Origin: Pseudopyrenochaeta lycopersici
Taxonomy: Eukaryota > Ascomycota > Dothideomycetes > Pleosporales > Pseudopyrenochaetaceae
NCBI GenBank assembly: GCA_003313425.1
Contig: NHZP01000016.1
Location: forward strand, 434,001-498,000
Direction: 5' to 3'
DNA length: 64,000 nt
Positions 45,776-55,529 of this stretch are shown piece after piece; positions within the stretch are counted from its first letter, which is position 1; each line of letters starts with the position of its first letter. The notes beneath the pieces were generated by a model, which did not search any database, was not told the DNA's origin, and was given only the letters and a program-made list of their open reading frames with translations. The position numbers and the translations under genes are program-made.

Positions 45776-47411
45776 TATGGTGTGAGAGGCTACTTGATTT
45801 TCTTGAGATAAATTGAAGCTTTTGAAGGGGATGGTATCTGTGTAGGAAGTTGGCTTTGAAGTTTGACGAGCGTTGCACGACGAGTTCTGTTATGACAGTT
45901 TCTTAGCGGGGGTATGACGTAGGTGCAATGGACTTCGTGAGATCCACTAAAACCCCTGTTCGCGGCTCAGTCGTCATTCTAAGGTCACAGACAATACATT
46001 TCTCGCTCTTGAATCGTGTCGAAGATGAGCTAAAAATCGGAAGCTACAAGGCCACTGAGAGAGGAACTGGAGCACTCGCTTCAAGCTCTTATTGGTCCGT
46101 ATAAAGAGACACCTTGATTTCCCTCCCTTCTTGTTCGGTCTGCTCTCCACCAAATACCCCAGATGCTAGGTCAGATATCGCTTCCACATAAGTGTCGACG
46201 AGAAAAGCTGGTACTGATGCTTGTCTGTTCTAAAACATATGTTCTCATGAGCTAGTGCATTACTGTATTGACACGCTTGATTTTAAGGCTATTGTAGAAC
46301 TAGGTGAAGGGGAGGTGTAATGCAATAAGTACTGCATGTTTCTATGAAACCATTTTGGGGCAACATCGGAAAGACTTGAAATACGTAAAAGGTGGCGGGA
46401 CTGTGATGTAACGGAGGAGGCCGAGCGTGATCGATGACACGGTAGTTTCAATGCGCCTCTAGAGTTTTGTTGGTGCTAAGCACGTGGCTTTGATATCTGC
46501 GATATCTTTGACGAGACGAATCGCTATAGTAACTTATCGCTCTTGTTTCGCACGTTGGCAAGATTCTGTGAAGCAATGTTCAAATTTCCTAATCATTAGA
46601 CATTGTCTCGCTACATTTTGCTTCTATTCAGCTGTTCTTGTAAGGCTCACAAAAGAGCATTTCGTTACAGCGCAGACATGATTTGGGCTTCAGTAACTAT
46701 CCTGAAAAGACCAACCGAGAGATGACACGACGCAGGGTGCAGCTCATGTAGGCTAACATACTAGATGTACCTTCCCATTCATATGCAACAATCATACAGA
46801 CTTCCGGGATTTTCAGGTTAATTACGAGGACTAATGTCTACTAAGTCTGCGAAAGTAGAAAATCAATGTTAGAGGATATCATATAGCACTCAGGGCAGTG
46901 CTAGCTGCTCGAAGATTTAAAGTAGTCCGCTCGCGAAGCGTCGCGAAGCAAGCAGACAAGGGCAATGATGAGCAAAAGAAGACTCTAATCTCCGGCGTAA
47001 TGCCGAGAAGGGGCCCTTAGGACATTTGTGAGACAGTGGAAGCACATGCGATTCAATGAGAGCCCAACTCTGGACCAATTGAGGGGCTAGAAAGTGTGCC
47101 TGGTAGATAAATTGAAGCCTTGATAGTTATGGCATTGGTATATTTGATTGGACTATGCAATCGTTAGTATGGCTAAGATGAAATACTGGTATTAGCCCAG
47201 TGCTATTAGAGAGTTCTCTATTTCTAACCTCTTCATCCTGCAGCTTATCATATTGACTTGAAGTATTGTTCATCAACCTTGAAGTAGCAGTCAAATAAGG
47301 GATAAATTATGTTATGGGTGGTTTTTGGATAGAAAATTGTGTTCAGAATTATGTATAAGACAATCGAAGGCTAGATGTCTAAACGCTATGAGTAGAAATC
47401 AACAGCACCTA
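45776..47411. other. Gene-free interval between repeat protein and xylanase genes
   Basis: About 1.6 kb of moderately AT-rich sequence. The longest frames are under 70 codons and not protein-like. A GCGTCGCGAAGC-type duplication is present near 46930-46950. No RNA gene was found. Confidence 0.4.
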
Positions 47412-48576
47412 CTAATAATGATTCTTCCCACTATTGATGCCCTTCAGGAAACCACTGTACGCGGGCTTCTTGTTGTAACTCTCATCCCAGACAAGTGCCG
47501 CACCTTCTCCTGCAAAGACACCCGGAATCCAAGAGTACTTGTCTGAGATTCCCCAAACAGTCATACCGACGCATCTCTTCACAGAAATGCACGCCGCAGC
47601 GATGCGCTCGTAGGTCGCAGACTGCACAGCAAGTTTCTCGGGAGTAGCAGGGGTGTTCATACGGACATCGATCTCGGTGTACGCGACATCAACGCCTTCG
47701 TCAGCTGTAGCGCGGAGGGCAGCTTCAAGAGTCTTCTGGTCCGGCGCTGGGCCTGGTGCGGTTGGGGTGGCCTCACTCGCCAAATGGGCTTGATAGCCTA
47801 CACCGTCGATCTTAACACCATACGATTTGATGAGTTTGACGATGCGCTTAGCCCCGGCGGTCTTCTCCGCATTGTACTCAAGGTTGTAGTCGTTGTCTTG
47901 GCGCAAGTCAGCAAGTGTTTACGTCTGAAAGAGAGTAGCGGGGACATACAGTATAGCTTGGCCTTATTATCATACTTCTTTGCCAGTCTGAAGGCGATTG
48001 GAAGGTAAGCCTCTCCAATGGTGTTCAACCAAACGGTGGAACGGTATGTTCCATTCTCATTAAGTGCCTCGTTGACCACATCCCAACGTGTGCATACTCC
48101 CTTATAACGGGTCACAATGGCCTTGATATGATCCTCCATTATGCCGATCAAGGTTTTGTTGTCAAATCCTCCATTGGAAACCCATTGGGGAAGTTGACTG
48201 TGCCAAACAAGAGTGTGGCAATGGACCTGGAGGTTGTTCTTTTTCGCGAAGGCAGCATAGCGATCTGCGTCTGTGAAGGTGAAGTTGCCGCGGGAAGGCT
48301 CAGTTGATTCCCACTTCATTGAGTTCTCCGGAGTGAACGCGTTGAATTCTTGCTTGATGATCTCTCCCTCTCGAGGTTCGTCGCGGAGTGTTAAGGCCGT
48401 CCCGATAAACTGACGTCCTGCCTTCTTCATGGCTTTGAAAAGACTGTCATCTTTGGGAGCACTACACGACATATTTAGCAAACATTGCATACTCATGGAA
48501 GGCGCGATTTAACGTACGGAGCGGCAATGACCGAACCTGCAATCGCCAAGGCTGCGACGATGTTGGAGAAATGCAT
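47412..48576 (-). CDS. Secreted endo-1,4-beta-xylanase, family GH10
   Basis: Three exons on the minus strand (48576-48518, 48461-47950, 47896-47412) give 351 residues. Residues 1-19 form a signal peptide (MHFSNIVAALAIAGSVIAA). The GH10 barrel shows all landmarks: ENSMKWESTEPSRGNFTFTD, HCHTLVWHSQLPQWV, the acid/base Glu151 in WDVVNEAL, YYNDYNLE restored by the second splice, and the nucleophile Glu265 in YTEIDVRM, followed by VWGISDKYSWIPG. There is no cellulose-binding module. The enzyme cleaves the xylan backbone of plant hemicellulose outside the cell. Its upstream region holds CreA-like sites and a GGCT inverted motif, consistent with carbon-source control, which is inferred. Confidence 0.93.
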
Positions 48577-48750
48577 CTTGATTTTGGAGATGAAGCGCGG
48601 TTTCGTTCTCTGCCACGAATACCGCTGCTGTAGCAGTCCTCGTCCATGATATATATCGTTCGACGGTTATTCTAGAAGCCTAGCGCTCCTAAGTTTAATC
48701 TATCTATCCGTTCCTGCGGTTCTTTCGCATGGCTTTTTAACCGGGCCTGT

Positions 48751-48760
48751 GGCTCAAGCC
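48751..48760. promoter_or_regulatory. Inverted GGCT-CA-AGCC motif upstream of xylanase
   Basis: Identical to the ten bases at 40021-40030 ahead of the pectin lyase gene; here 175 bases from the xylanase start. It resembles paired XlnR half-sites but lacks the usual A after GGCT. Confidence 0.28.
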
Positions 48761-48798
48761 AAATCTACCTTTAGGTTTTGAAGGTTCTCCAACCTTGC

Positions 48799-48830
48799 TC
48801 CGCACGCCACAAGGCTCCCTCGTGCGGAGT
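48799..48830. promoter_or_regulatory. Paired CreA-like sites forming an inverted repeat
   Basis: CTCCGCACG (48799-48807) is followed after 14 bases by its exact inverse CGTGCGGAG (48822-48830). Each arm contains a match to the carbon catabolite repressor CreA consensus SYGGRG. Position, about 225-255 bases upstream of the xylanase ATG, fits a repressor site. Function is inferred from the motif only. Confidence 0.35.
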
Positions 48831-51286
48831 ACTTCCAAACTAATCCACAAATCAGCCGGCTTGGACCTCGGGAATTTCGAGGGGATGAGCGGCTCACCTA
48901 CTGATCTCGGATAGAGGCACTAGGCGCACACCTTTCATTTGCTTAGCGAAATTTGTATCCGGGGTAAATAAACACGTGAGCCGCAGGTCCCGCCTCCCGA
49001 CGGCGCCATAACGGAGGTGCAGGTCTGGCTATCTTAGTCATTAAGCATAACCGGTTAAAAAGGGGATTGTACTTGACGTCGTGCACTTAATGTTGCCGTG
49101 GCCATGGGCTGCTGTCTATTGTTACTAGGAAGATGATGCAAACTGGAGTGCATAATGCCCGGTTGCTGGGCCTTTCAGGGTCCGTTACCACGGTTGATGA
49201 ACACGACCCGCCACAATATACAATGAGATCAACATGCACAGCAATATATGCATGCATTATCCTATATCCCTGCGTTGTGGGCGAGCGTATTTAAACAGGT
49301 CCGTCAAAGAGATAAGATACTGTATTTCTGCTATTCACTTCTTTTGCCCTGTTCGTATTGTTCTAGTCACAGCTTCGATATCTGCCGACAGATCTCACGA
49401 ACTTGATGACGGCAAAAGAATCCGTGGAGAGTTTCACAACCGCGATCTGCTGTTTTTTGTAGTAGTGCGAACATATCAGTACCCGGCCCAATCAGATCAG
49501 GGGAATGATACCCGTTTTCCCGGACAACATCAATTTCTGGAGATCGATCATAACGTGATAGAATAACAGACTGAACTAGACTCTACAATCCTGAAATGTT
49601 TGGCGACCACTTCTGTTGATGGTTCGTTTTTGAGGCTCGAAATCCTCCGAGTTTGGTCAAATTGAACACAGTAGGGACATTGAAGAGCGTGTAATTGCCT
49701 CACCACGAATGCGACAATCACTAAGCGGGTTCAATAGAAGTTGACACTAATGCCATTCAGAAGGTATATGGAACAGTATGACTTATTACAAGGGCTGCGC
49801 GACGAGATCTGTTTCAATGGAATCGAGCCGTCCGTTTCTACATATTGATTGGCTCAGATCTCATCACTTAGGAACATGATGAACGTCCTTGGACTAAAAG
49901 CTGTATCGCTGTCAGTTCTGGGGGTACAGAGCGAACGCATATCTGCACCAAGCACCTTGTGGCTCTCGAAATAAGATAGACTACGGAGACCGGCAGCGGC
50001 AGTCATTGAGATTATTTTTCATCTGACAACGAAGAAGTATGCATTGAACAGCAGGAAAAATTGTTGTTTCATTGGAAAAGTGTGATAACACACGATAAGA
50101 TGCCTATGTCGACCAAATCCAAAAACCTGTGATAGAGCATATTCACAAAGCAACATTTAACTAGAGATTGAGCGCTATTATTGATCGAGACCGGCATAAT
50201 TAGTTAGGCACAGGCTCTTTGCTGCACGGTGTAAAGTTTAAATCCCTAGTTCTATTCAAAATAGAAGTCAATTTCTACAGACTATCTTTCACTTCGAGCA
50301 CAGTATTCAACATAGCACGGTGCACAACGCGCATAATGCTGCTTTCTCTCGCTGTATCGTTTTGAATATGCCGGGGGAAATAGCTAAATGGGGATTGAGA
50401 ATTGTGCATGTAAACGAACTGGACGGTGGACTGAAACGCGCCACTTATTCTAGATTGGGATTGTGTACCAGTAACCAGCTCTCTGTCAAATGCAATGAGC
50501 TGTAATCTGTACTTGGTACCGCTTTCGAACATAAAATGACCCAATTCTCTAACATTGCGCTCAAGACCTAGCCACGATTAAACTTTATGCCCGTTTCAAA
50601 GGTTGGTACGCCCTAGCTCACTCGGTAGCAACCTAAGTGTGGCTTTCAAATATGCTTTTAGATTATAAATGCGAATCCACGATCTATGGCGATGATACAA
50701 AGACTATAACGACATTTCCAGGGGCTTATTTGACCACATTATAAAAAGATAACGCGCACTAGGAGGTAGTGCTTCCATCCTAATGTCTCGTGTCGTAGCA
50801 TGCATGAGAAGAGCCTTTGAAGTTACGTATTAAGACCCAATATCCTATTTAGGGAGTTTACAAATTGAAAGCTAGTGTTTCGCGTAATGACTTTTGCTTA
50901 CCGACCTGGCGCGCTCGGAAACTTTCACGGCGATGGATCGGTCGGTCTGTGCATGAAGTTAAGTCGCGATGTGCATTTGTGTAACACTTACAAATATGCT
51001 CTGACCAAAGTGAGGGGATCACAACCAGGATAGATCCCGGTAAGCAACGCGTTGTAGGTTTGGATGTTTAGTTTCTGCAAGATCTTGTAATTGATGACAT
51101 AGTTAATGAAAGCGATTTTCCCTTCACGGTTAGTGCCGGACTATTTATTTTTAAATTTGCTTACATGTAGATCTGCAGCTCTTACTTCACTAGAAGTATT
51201 GCAGAGGCGTATGCGGTCTCTGCCTCATGATACGTGGTGGCTGGATTTTCCCCGCACCTCGGATGCTCCCCTCTCGTTCACACCCT

Positions 51287-52338
51287 TAACGTGTTCCACC
51301 ACCTGATACACGTCCCCACCTGATGCACGCAGTTTTTAAGAACACTTAAATCCTTCTATCTTCCTATCTAAATAAGATATACTTCTAAAAATTTAGTATT
51401 TAAATTTCTAAAGTATTAGTAATAATTTAAAAAAATAACTAATAAATTTAAGCTAATATTAAAAGAGTTATATAAGTTTAAAGTTATAGCTTAAAAAAAG
51501 CTAAAATACTTAATTATATAATATTTATAACTATTATTACTATAAGATTTTAAGTACTTATTATAATAGTAAATAAAATTAATATATTAAATTATTTAGT
51601 ATTAAAAGTATATAATAATAAAGTTATATAGCTTTTTAAAGCTACTTTTTTAAATTTAAAGAAATTATTAATAAAGTTACTATATAAGTTATTATATAAA
51701 GCTTTATAGTTTTAAAGTACTTTAATTATATAATTACTTTACTATTATACTAAAATATATATATATTTATACTATAGTATATAATATTATAAGCTTTTAT
51801 TATTATTTTAAAACGTTATTAGAAAATAGCTTATAGTTTTATATACTATAGTAAGAATATATATATATATTTTAGTATAATAGTAAAGTAATTATATAAT
51901 TAAAGTACTTTAAAACTATAAAGCTTTATATAATAACTTATATAGTAACTTTATTAATAATTTCTTTAAATTTAAAAAAGTAGCTTTAAAAAGCTATATA
52001 ACTTTATTATTATATACTTTTAATACTAAATAATTTAATATATTAATTTTATTTACTATTATAATAAGTACTTAAAATCTTATAGTAATAATAGTTATAA
52101 ATATTATATAATTAAGTATTTTAGCTTTTTTTAAGCTATAACTTTAAACTTATATAACTCTTTTAATATTAGCTTAAATTTATTAGTTATTTTTTTAAAT
52201 TATTACTAATACTTTAGAAATTTAAATACTAAATTTTTAGAAGTATATCTTATTTAGATAGGAAGATAGAAGGATTTAAGTGTTCTTAAAAACTGCGTGC
52301 ATTAGGTGGGGACGTGCATCAGGTGGTGGAACACGTTA
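51287..52338. repeat. 1,052-bp near-perfect AT-rich palindrome (foldback element)
   Basis: The left arm beginning TAACGTGTTCCACCACCTGA and the right arm ending in its inverse are mirror images from 51287 to 52338, centred near 51812. Each arm is about 480-500 bases with a loop of a few tens of bases. The outer ~45 bases are GC-mixed and carry two copies of a CCACCTGATRCACG-like subrepeat; the interior is almost only A and T. The few arm differences seen in the outer part are TG versus TA, the change RIP makes. No coding capacity is present. This looks like a foldback or MITE-type non-autonomous transposon damaged by RIP. I saw no clear target-site duplication. Confidence 0.8.
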
Positions 52339-53126
52339 CTGTCTGCCACGACCAAAAATGCACCAGTGAACATGCTCGCAGCCTAGTGTCTCCCGGCCCG
52401 GATTACTAGGCATGCTTATTCTGGGCTTACGGCGATCGACACTGAGCCGCGATCTTGCGAATCACAAGTCTCGGCGGTCTTGAGTATGACGATATTGCCA
52501 TGACTTTAGCCCACGCTAACATCTTACAGCGGGGAGCGGACAACATAGAGCAGCACCACAAATGCTCCTTGTGAGAGTTGCAGTGCGCTTGGCCATCCGC
52601 ATGTACGTAAGTGGCTACAAGCATGATCGTAAGCGTTCCAGTGCTGAAACCGGTGAGATTCGCACGTACGTTTACTGAGATGCCCTCGTTCAAAAGGTGT
52701 AGCAAGCATGTCTGTATCTCTTTCCTAGTAGCGATTCAAACGGTCAAATGTACCATTATGTTCTCTGGAGAGATTGAATATCCTAAAAGGGAGATTGTGC
52801 AAGCCCATCTGGAAACACAAAGCCACCAGCTGAACTCAGACCCTCGCATCCTGTTTCCTGCATAACCTGCAATGCAAGGACCATGGGCTGTGATACTTGG
52901 TTGGATTCTCTTGGCAATAGCACTTTGTCTCTGCTTACGACAGTTGGCGCGGACGGCTTAGTATAAAGAGGTGCAGTTAGAAGGCTATATTACAAGACAC
53001 ACTTTCGTTTCAGTCGGTGCTTTTGGAAGTTTTAGTCCTTCGGCCATAGCCTGTCCACGTTAAAAAATACCTAGCGAATAATCAGGCAAACCTTGTACCC
53101 TCCTATTAGGCCCATAACTCTTGATT
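52339..53126. other. Interval between palindrome and oxidoreductase gene
   Basis: About 790 bases; short frames only. It holds the promoter of the downstream GMC oxidoreductase. AT content returns abruptly to normal at the palindrome edge. Confidence 0.4.
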
Positions 53127-55378
53127 ATGCGGCATTTTACAGCCGGACAGGCGACGCTTTGCGCGTTGTTATCGGTGTCCTCCCTACTTAGCTTGACATC
53201 AGCATGGCCGACATATAATTTACATAACTCGCAGTTTGCCAGGAGACAATCAACAGGAGATTCCCCTCCCTCGCAAGATGCAGAAGATGAGCCCACCTTT
53301 AACGAGGAGTACGATTTCATTGTCGCTGGTGGTATGTCTTAGTTTCAATCAAATTACTCTAGACTATGGCTCGCGTCGCTAAAATTCACATTGGATCTGC
53401 TTCGTGCATTGACACTTATTCTTCGAATTTGGTTAACTTGGTTATTGGAGGCATTGGACTGATGAATTGCAGGAGGAACGGCTGGCCTGGTACTGGCAAA
53501 CCGGCTTACAGAATCGGGCAAGTTCACAGTGCTTGTGCTTGAAGCTGGTCCAAATCCGGAACAAGTTCTGGCCTATGAATCTCCAGGCGGCAATCAGTTC
53601 ATCAAGGGTAGCGCCATAGACTGGGGTCTTTTGACCACACCACAAGAGCACTTGAATAACCGTACGCTTCAATATCTTCGTGGAAGAACACTAGGTGGCT
53701 CAAGTACAACGAATGGTCTCTACTACGCACGTGGCTCCGCCAGCGTGTATAATCAATGGATGGAGAAAGGTAATCCAGGGTGGGGATGGGATGATGTGTA
53801 TCCGTTATTCGTCAAGAGCACCAATTTCAATGCGCCAACAACTCCCGAGCTCTCAGCGTTCAGCCAGGACTACAAGACATTCATACCTAGTGCATATGGA
53901 ACAGGACCTCTTGAACTTGGTTTCCAAGGATATGTTCCCCCATCTACTGATGGCTTCATCGTTGCTTGTTCGGAGGCTGCTAATATCCCCATCGTTGAGG
54001 ATCTCAACATCGGAGACAGCGTTGGAATCAAACACGGCACGGCAACGCTCAACAGCAGATTGAGAAGGAGTTCTAGCTACGACAGTTTCTATCAGCAAGC
54101 AAGAAATAGAACGAACTTGAGAGTTTTGCATGACTCTCCTGTCACTGGCATCGTCATGAGTAGGCCATCTGGCAACTCTACTAGCAAGCCACGTGCTATT
54201 GGCGTCAGTTATATCGAGCAGCGAACTGGGTTTGTGAGTCAGGCAAGGGCAAGGAACGAGGTCATTGTTAGCATGGGTGCCTTTCATTCCCCTCAGCTTT
54301 TGATGGTGTCCGTAAGTGCTTATAACCCCTTATCGAGTATCTGATGATTTGTGCTGATGTGAACTAGGGTATTGGGCCAGAAAAAGAGCTCAAAAAAGTA
54401 GGCATCGAGCCAGTCGTTGTCAATGAGAATGTTGGACAGCAGTGAGTTGAGCCCCAGCCCTCGTATTCAAGCACAATATCTATCTTGAAGGGATATGCTT
54501 TGCTTCGCCACCTTTTTCTCACAATACTCTGCTAACGTCACCTCAGCCTGAATGACCACTCCGTCTTTAGCATCATGGCCCGTGCACAAGACGATGCATC
54601 TACAACAGACATGTCCCGCTCACCTGAGAGCCTACGAGAAGCCCAAACCCTCTTTTACACCAACCTCACCGGTCCATACACGGCACCCTCAGGGGTAACT
54701 AACGGCTTTCAAAAGCTTACCGAAGCCCAGCTAAAGGAGATCGGAGCACAAGCTGTCATCGATGCCGGCCTGGCCGATCAAGCGCACATTGAATATCTCT
54801 TCGAATCAGTTTGGTATCCCTGGATCCCAACACCATTCTGGGCACCGCTTCCCAACGAGTCATATATCTCGGTCACGGCGAGCAGCATGGTGCAGCTCTC
54901 TCGCGGTACCATAACGCTGCGCAGTGCTTCAATGTCTGACTCCCCTCTCATCAACTCAAACTATTACGCCGACCCCACGGATAGCGCCATTGGCATTGCT
55001 TCATTTAAATATCTCCGTTCCATTCTCAGGCATCCCGCTCTTCAGGCTTTTACCATCGGCGATTTCGGCGGCGAGGTCAGCCCCGGGCCTGCCGTTGCTG
55101 ATGATGACGATGAGGCAATCTTGAAGTACATCAAAGCAAACACGATTCCCAATTGGCATGCTACAGGTACTGTGAAGATGTTGCCAGAGAAGGATGGTGG
55201 CGTAGTGAATCCGAGGCTACAGGTCTATGGCGTCGACGGTTTGAGGGTGATTGATTGTAGTATTGTTCCGGTGTTGCCGGATGTGAATATTCTCGCGTCC
55301 ATATACATGCTGGCAGAGAAAGGTGCTGAAATGATCAAAGAAGACTGGGAGGACGGGGGATACAAGAAGAGGAAGTAG
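53127..55378 (+). CDS. Secreted GMC oxidoreductase (AA3-type)
   Basis: Four exons (53127-53331, 53473-54311, 54368-54441, 54547-55378) give 649 residues. A signal peptide is visible (MRHFTAGQATLCALLSVSSL to SLTSA). The FAD-binding Rossmann motif DFIVAGGGTAGLVLANRL is created by the first splice (residues ~63-80), followed by LEAGPNPE and the GMC signature LRGRTLGGSSTTNGLYYARG. The catalytic pair is His577 (NWHATGTVKM) and Asn620 (PDVNILASIYMLAE). GMC enzymes of this kind include glucose oxidase, glucose dehydrogenase and aryl-alcohol oxidase; the exact substrate cannot be read from sequence. They often supply hydrogen peroxide or reduce quinones during plant-polymer breakdown. Confidence 0.9.
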
Positions 55379-55529
55379 AAGACTTCGCTGAGTCACCATA
55401 ACCCAGAAAGGTAGCGTAATATTGATGTTTTAATGTTTGCTTTGTAGGTAGATTTGGGCATGTAATGACAATTTCTTATCCCGAATATCCGATACCAAGA
55501 TGTTGGAGAGAAGACATGAGTCTTAAATC

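Larger units (their letters stand above)
48577..51286. other. Gene-free interval: xylanase promoter and flank of the palindrome
   Basis: About 2.7 kb with no supported gene. The first 300 bases contain the xylanase upstream motifs listed separately. A 110-codon frame at 49234-49566 has no recognisable features. AT content rises towards 51300. Confidence 0.4.

Noticed and set aside
49234..49566. A 110-codon plus-strand frame in the xylanase-palindrome interval
   Set aside because: No conserved pattern, neighbouring splice sites or promoter signal; length is within chance for this composition.
51360..52260. Mitochondrial DNA insertion as source of the AT-rich block
   Set aside because: The mirror symmetry and GC-containing ends point to a foldback element; no mitochondrial coding sequence was seen.
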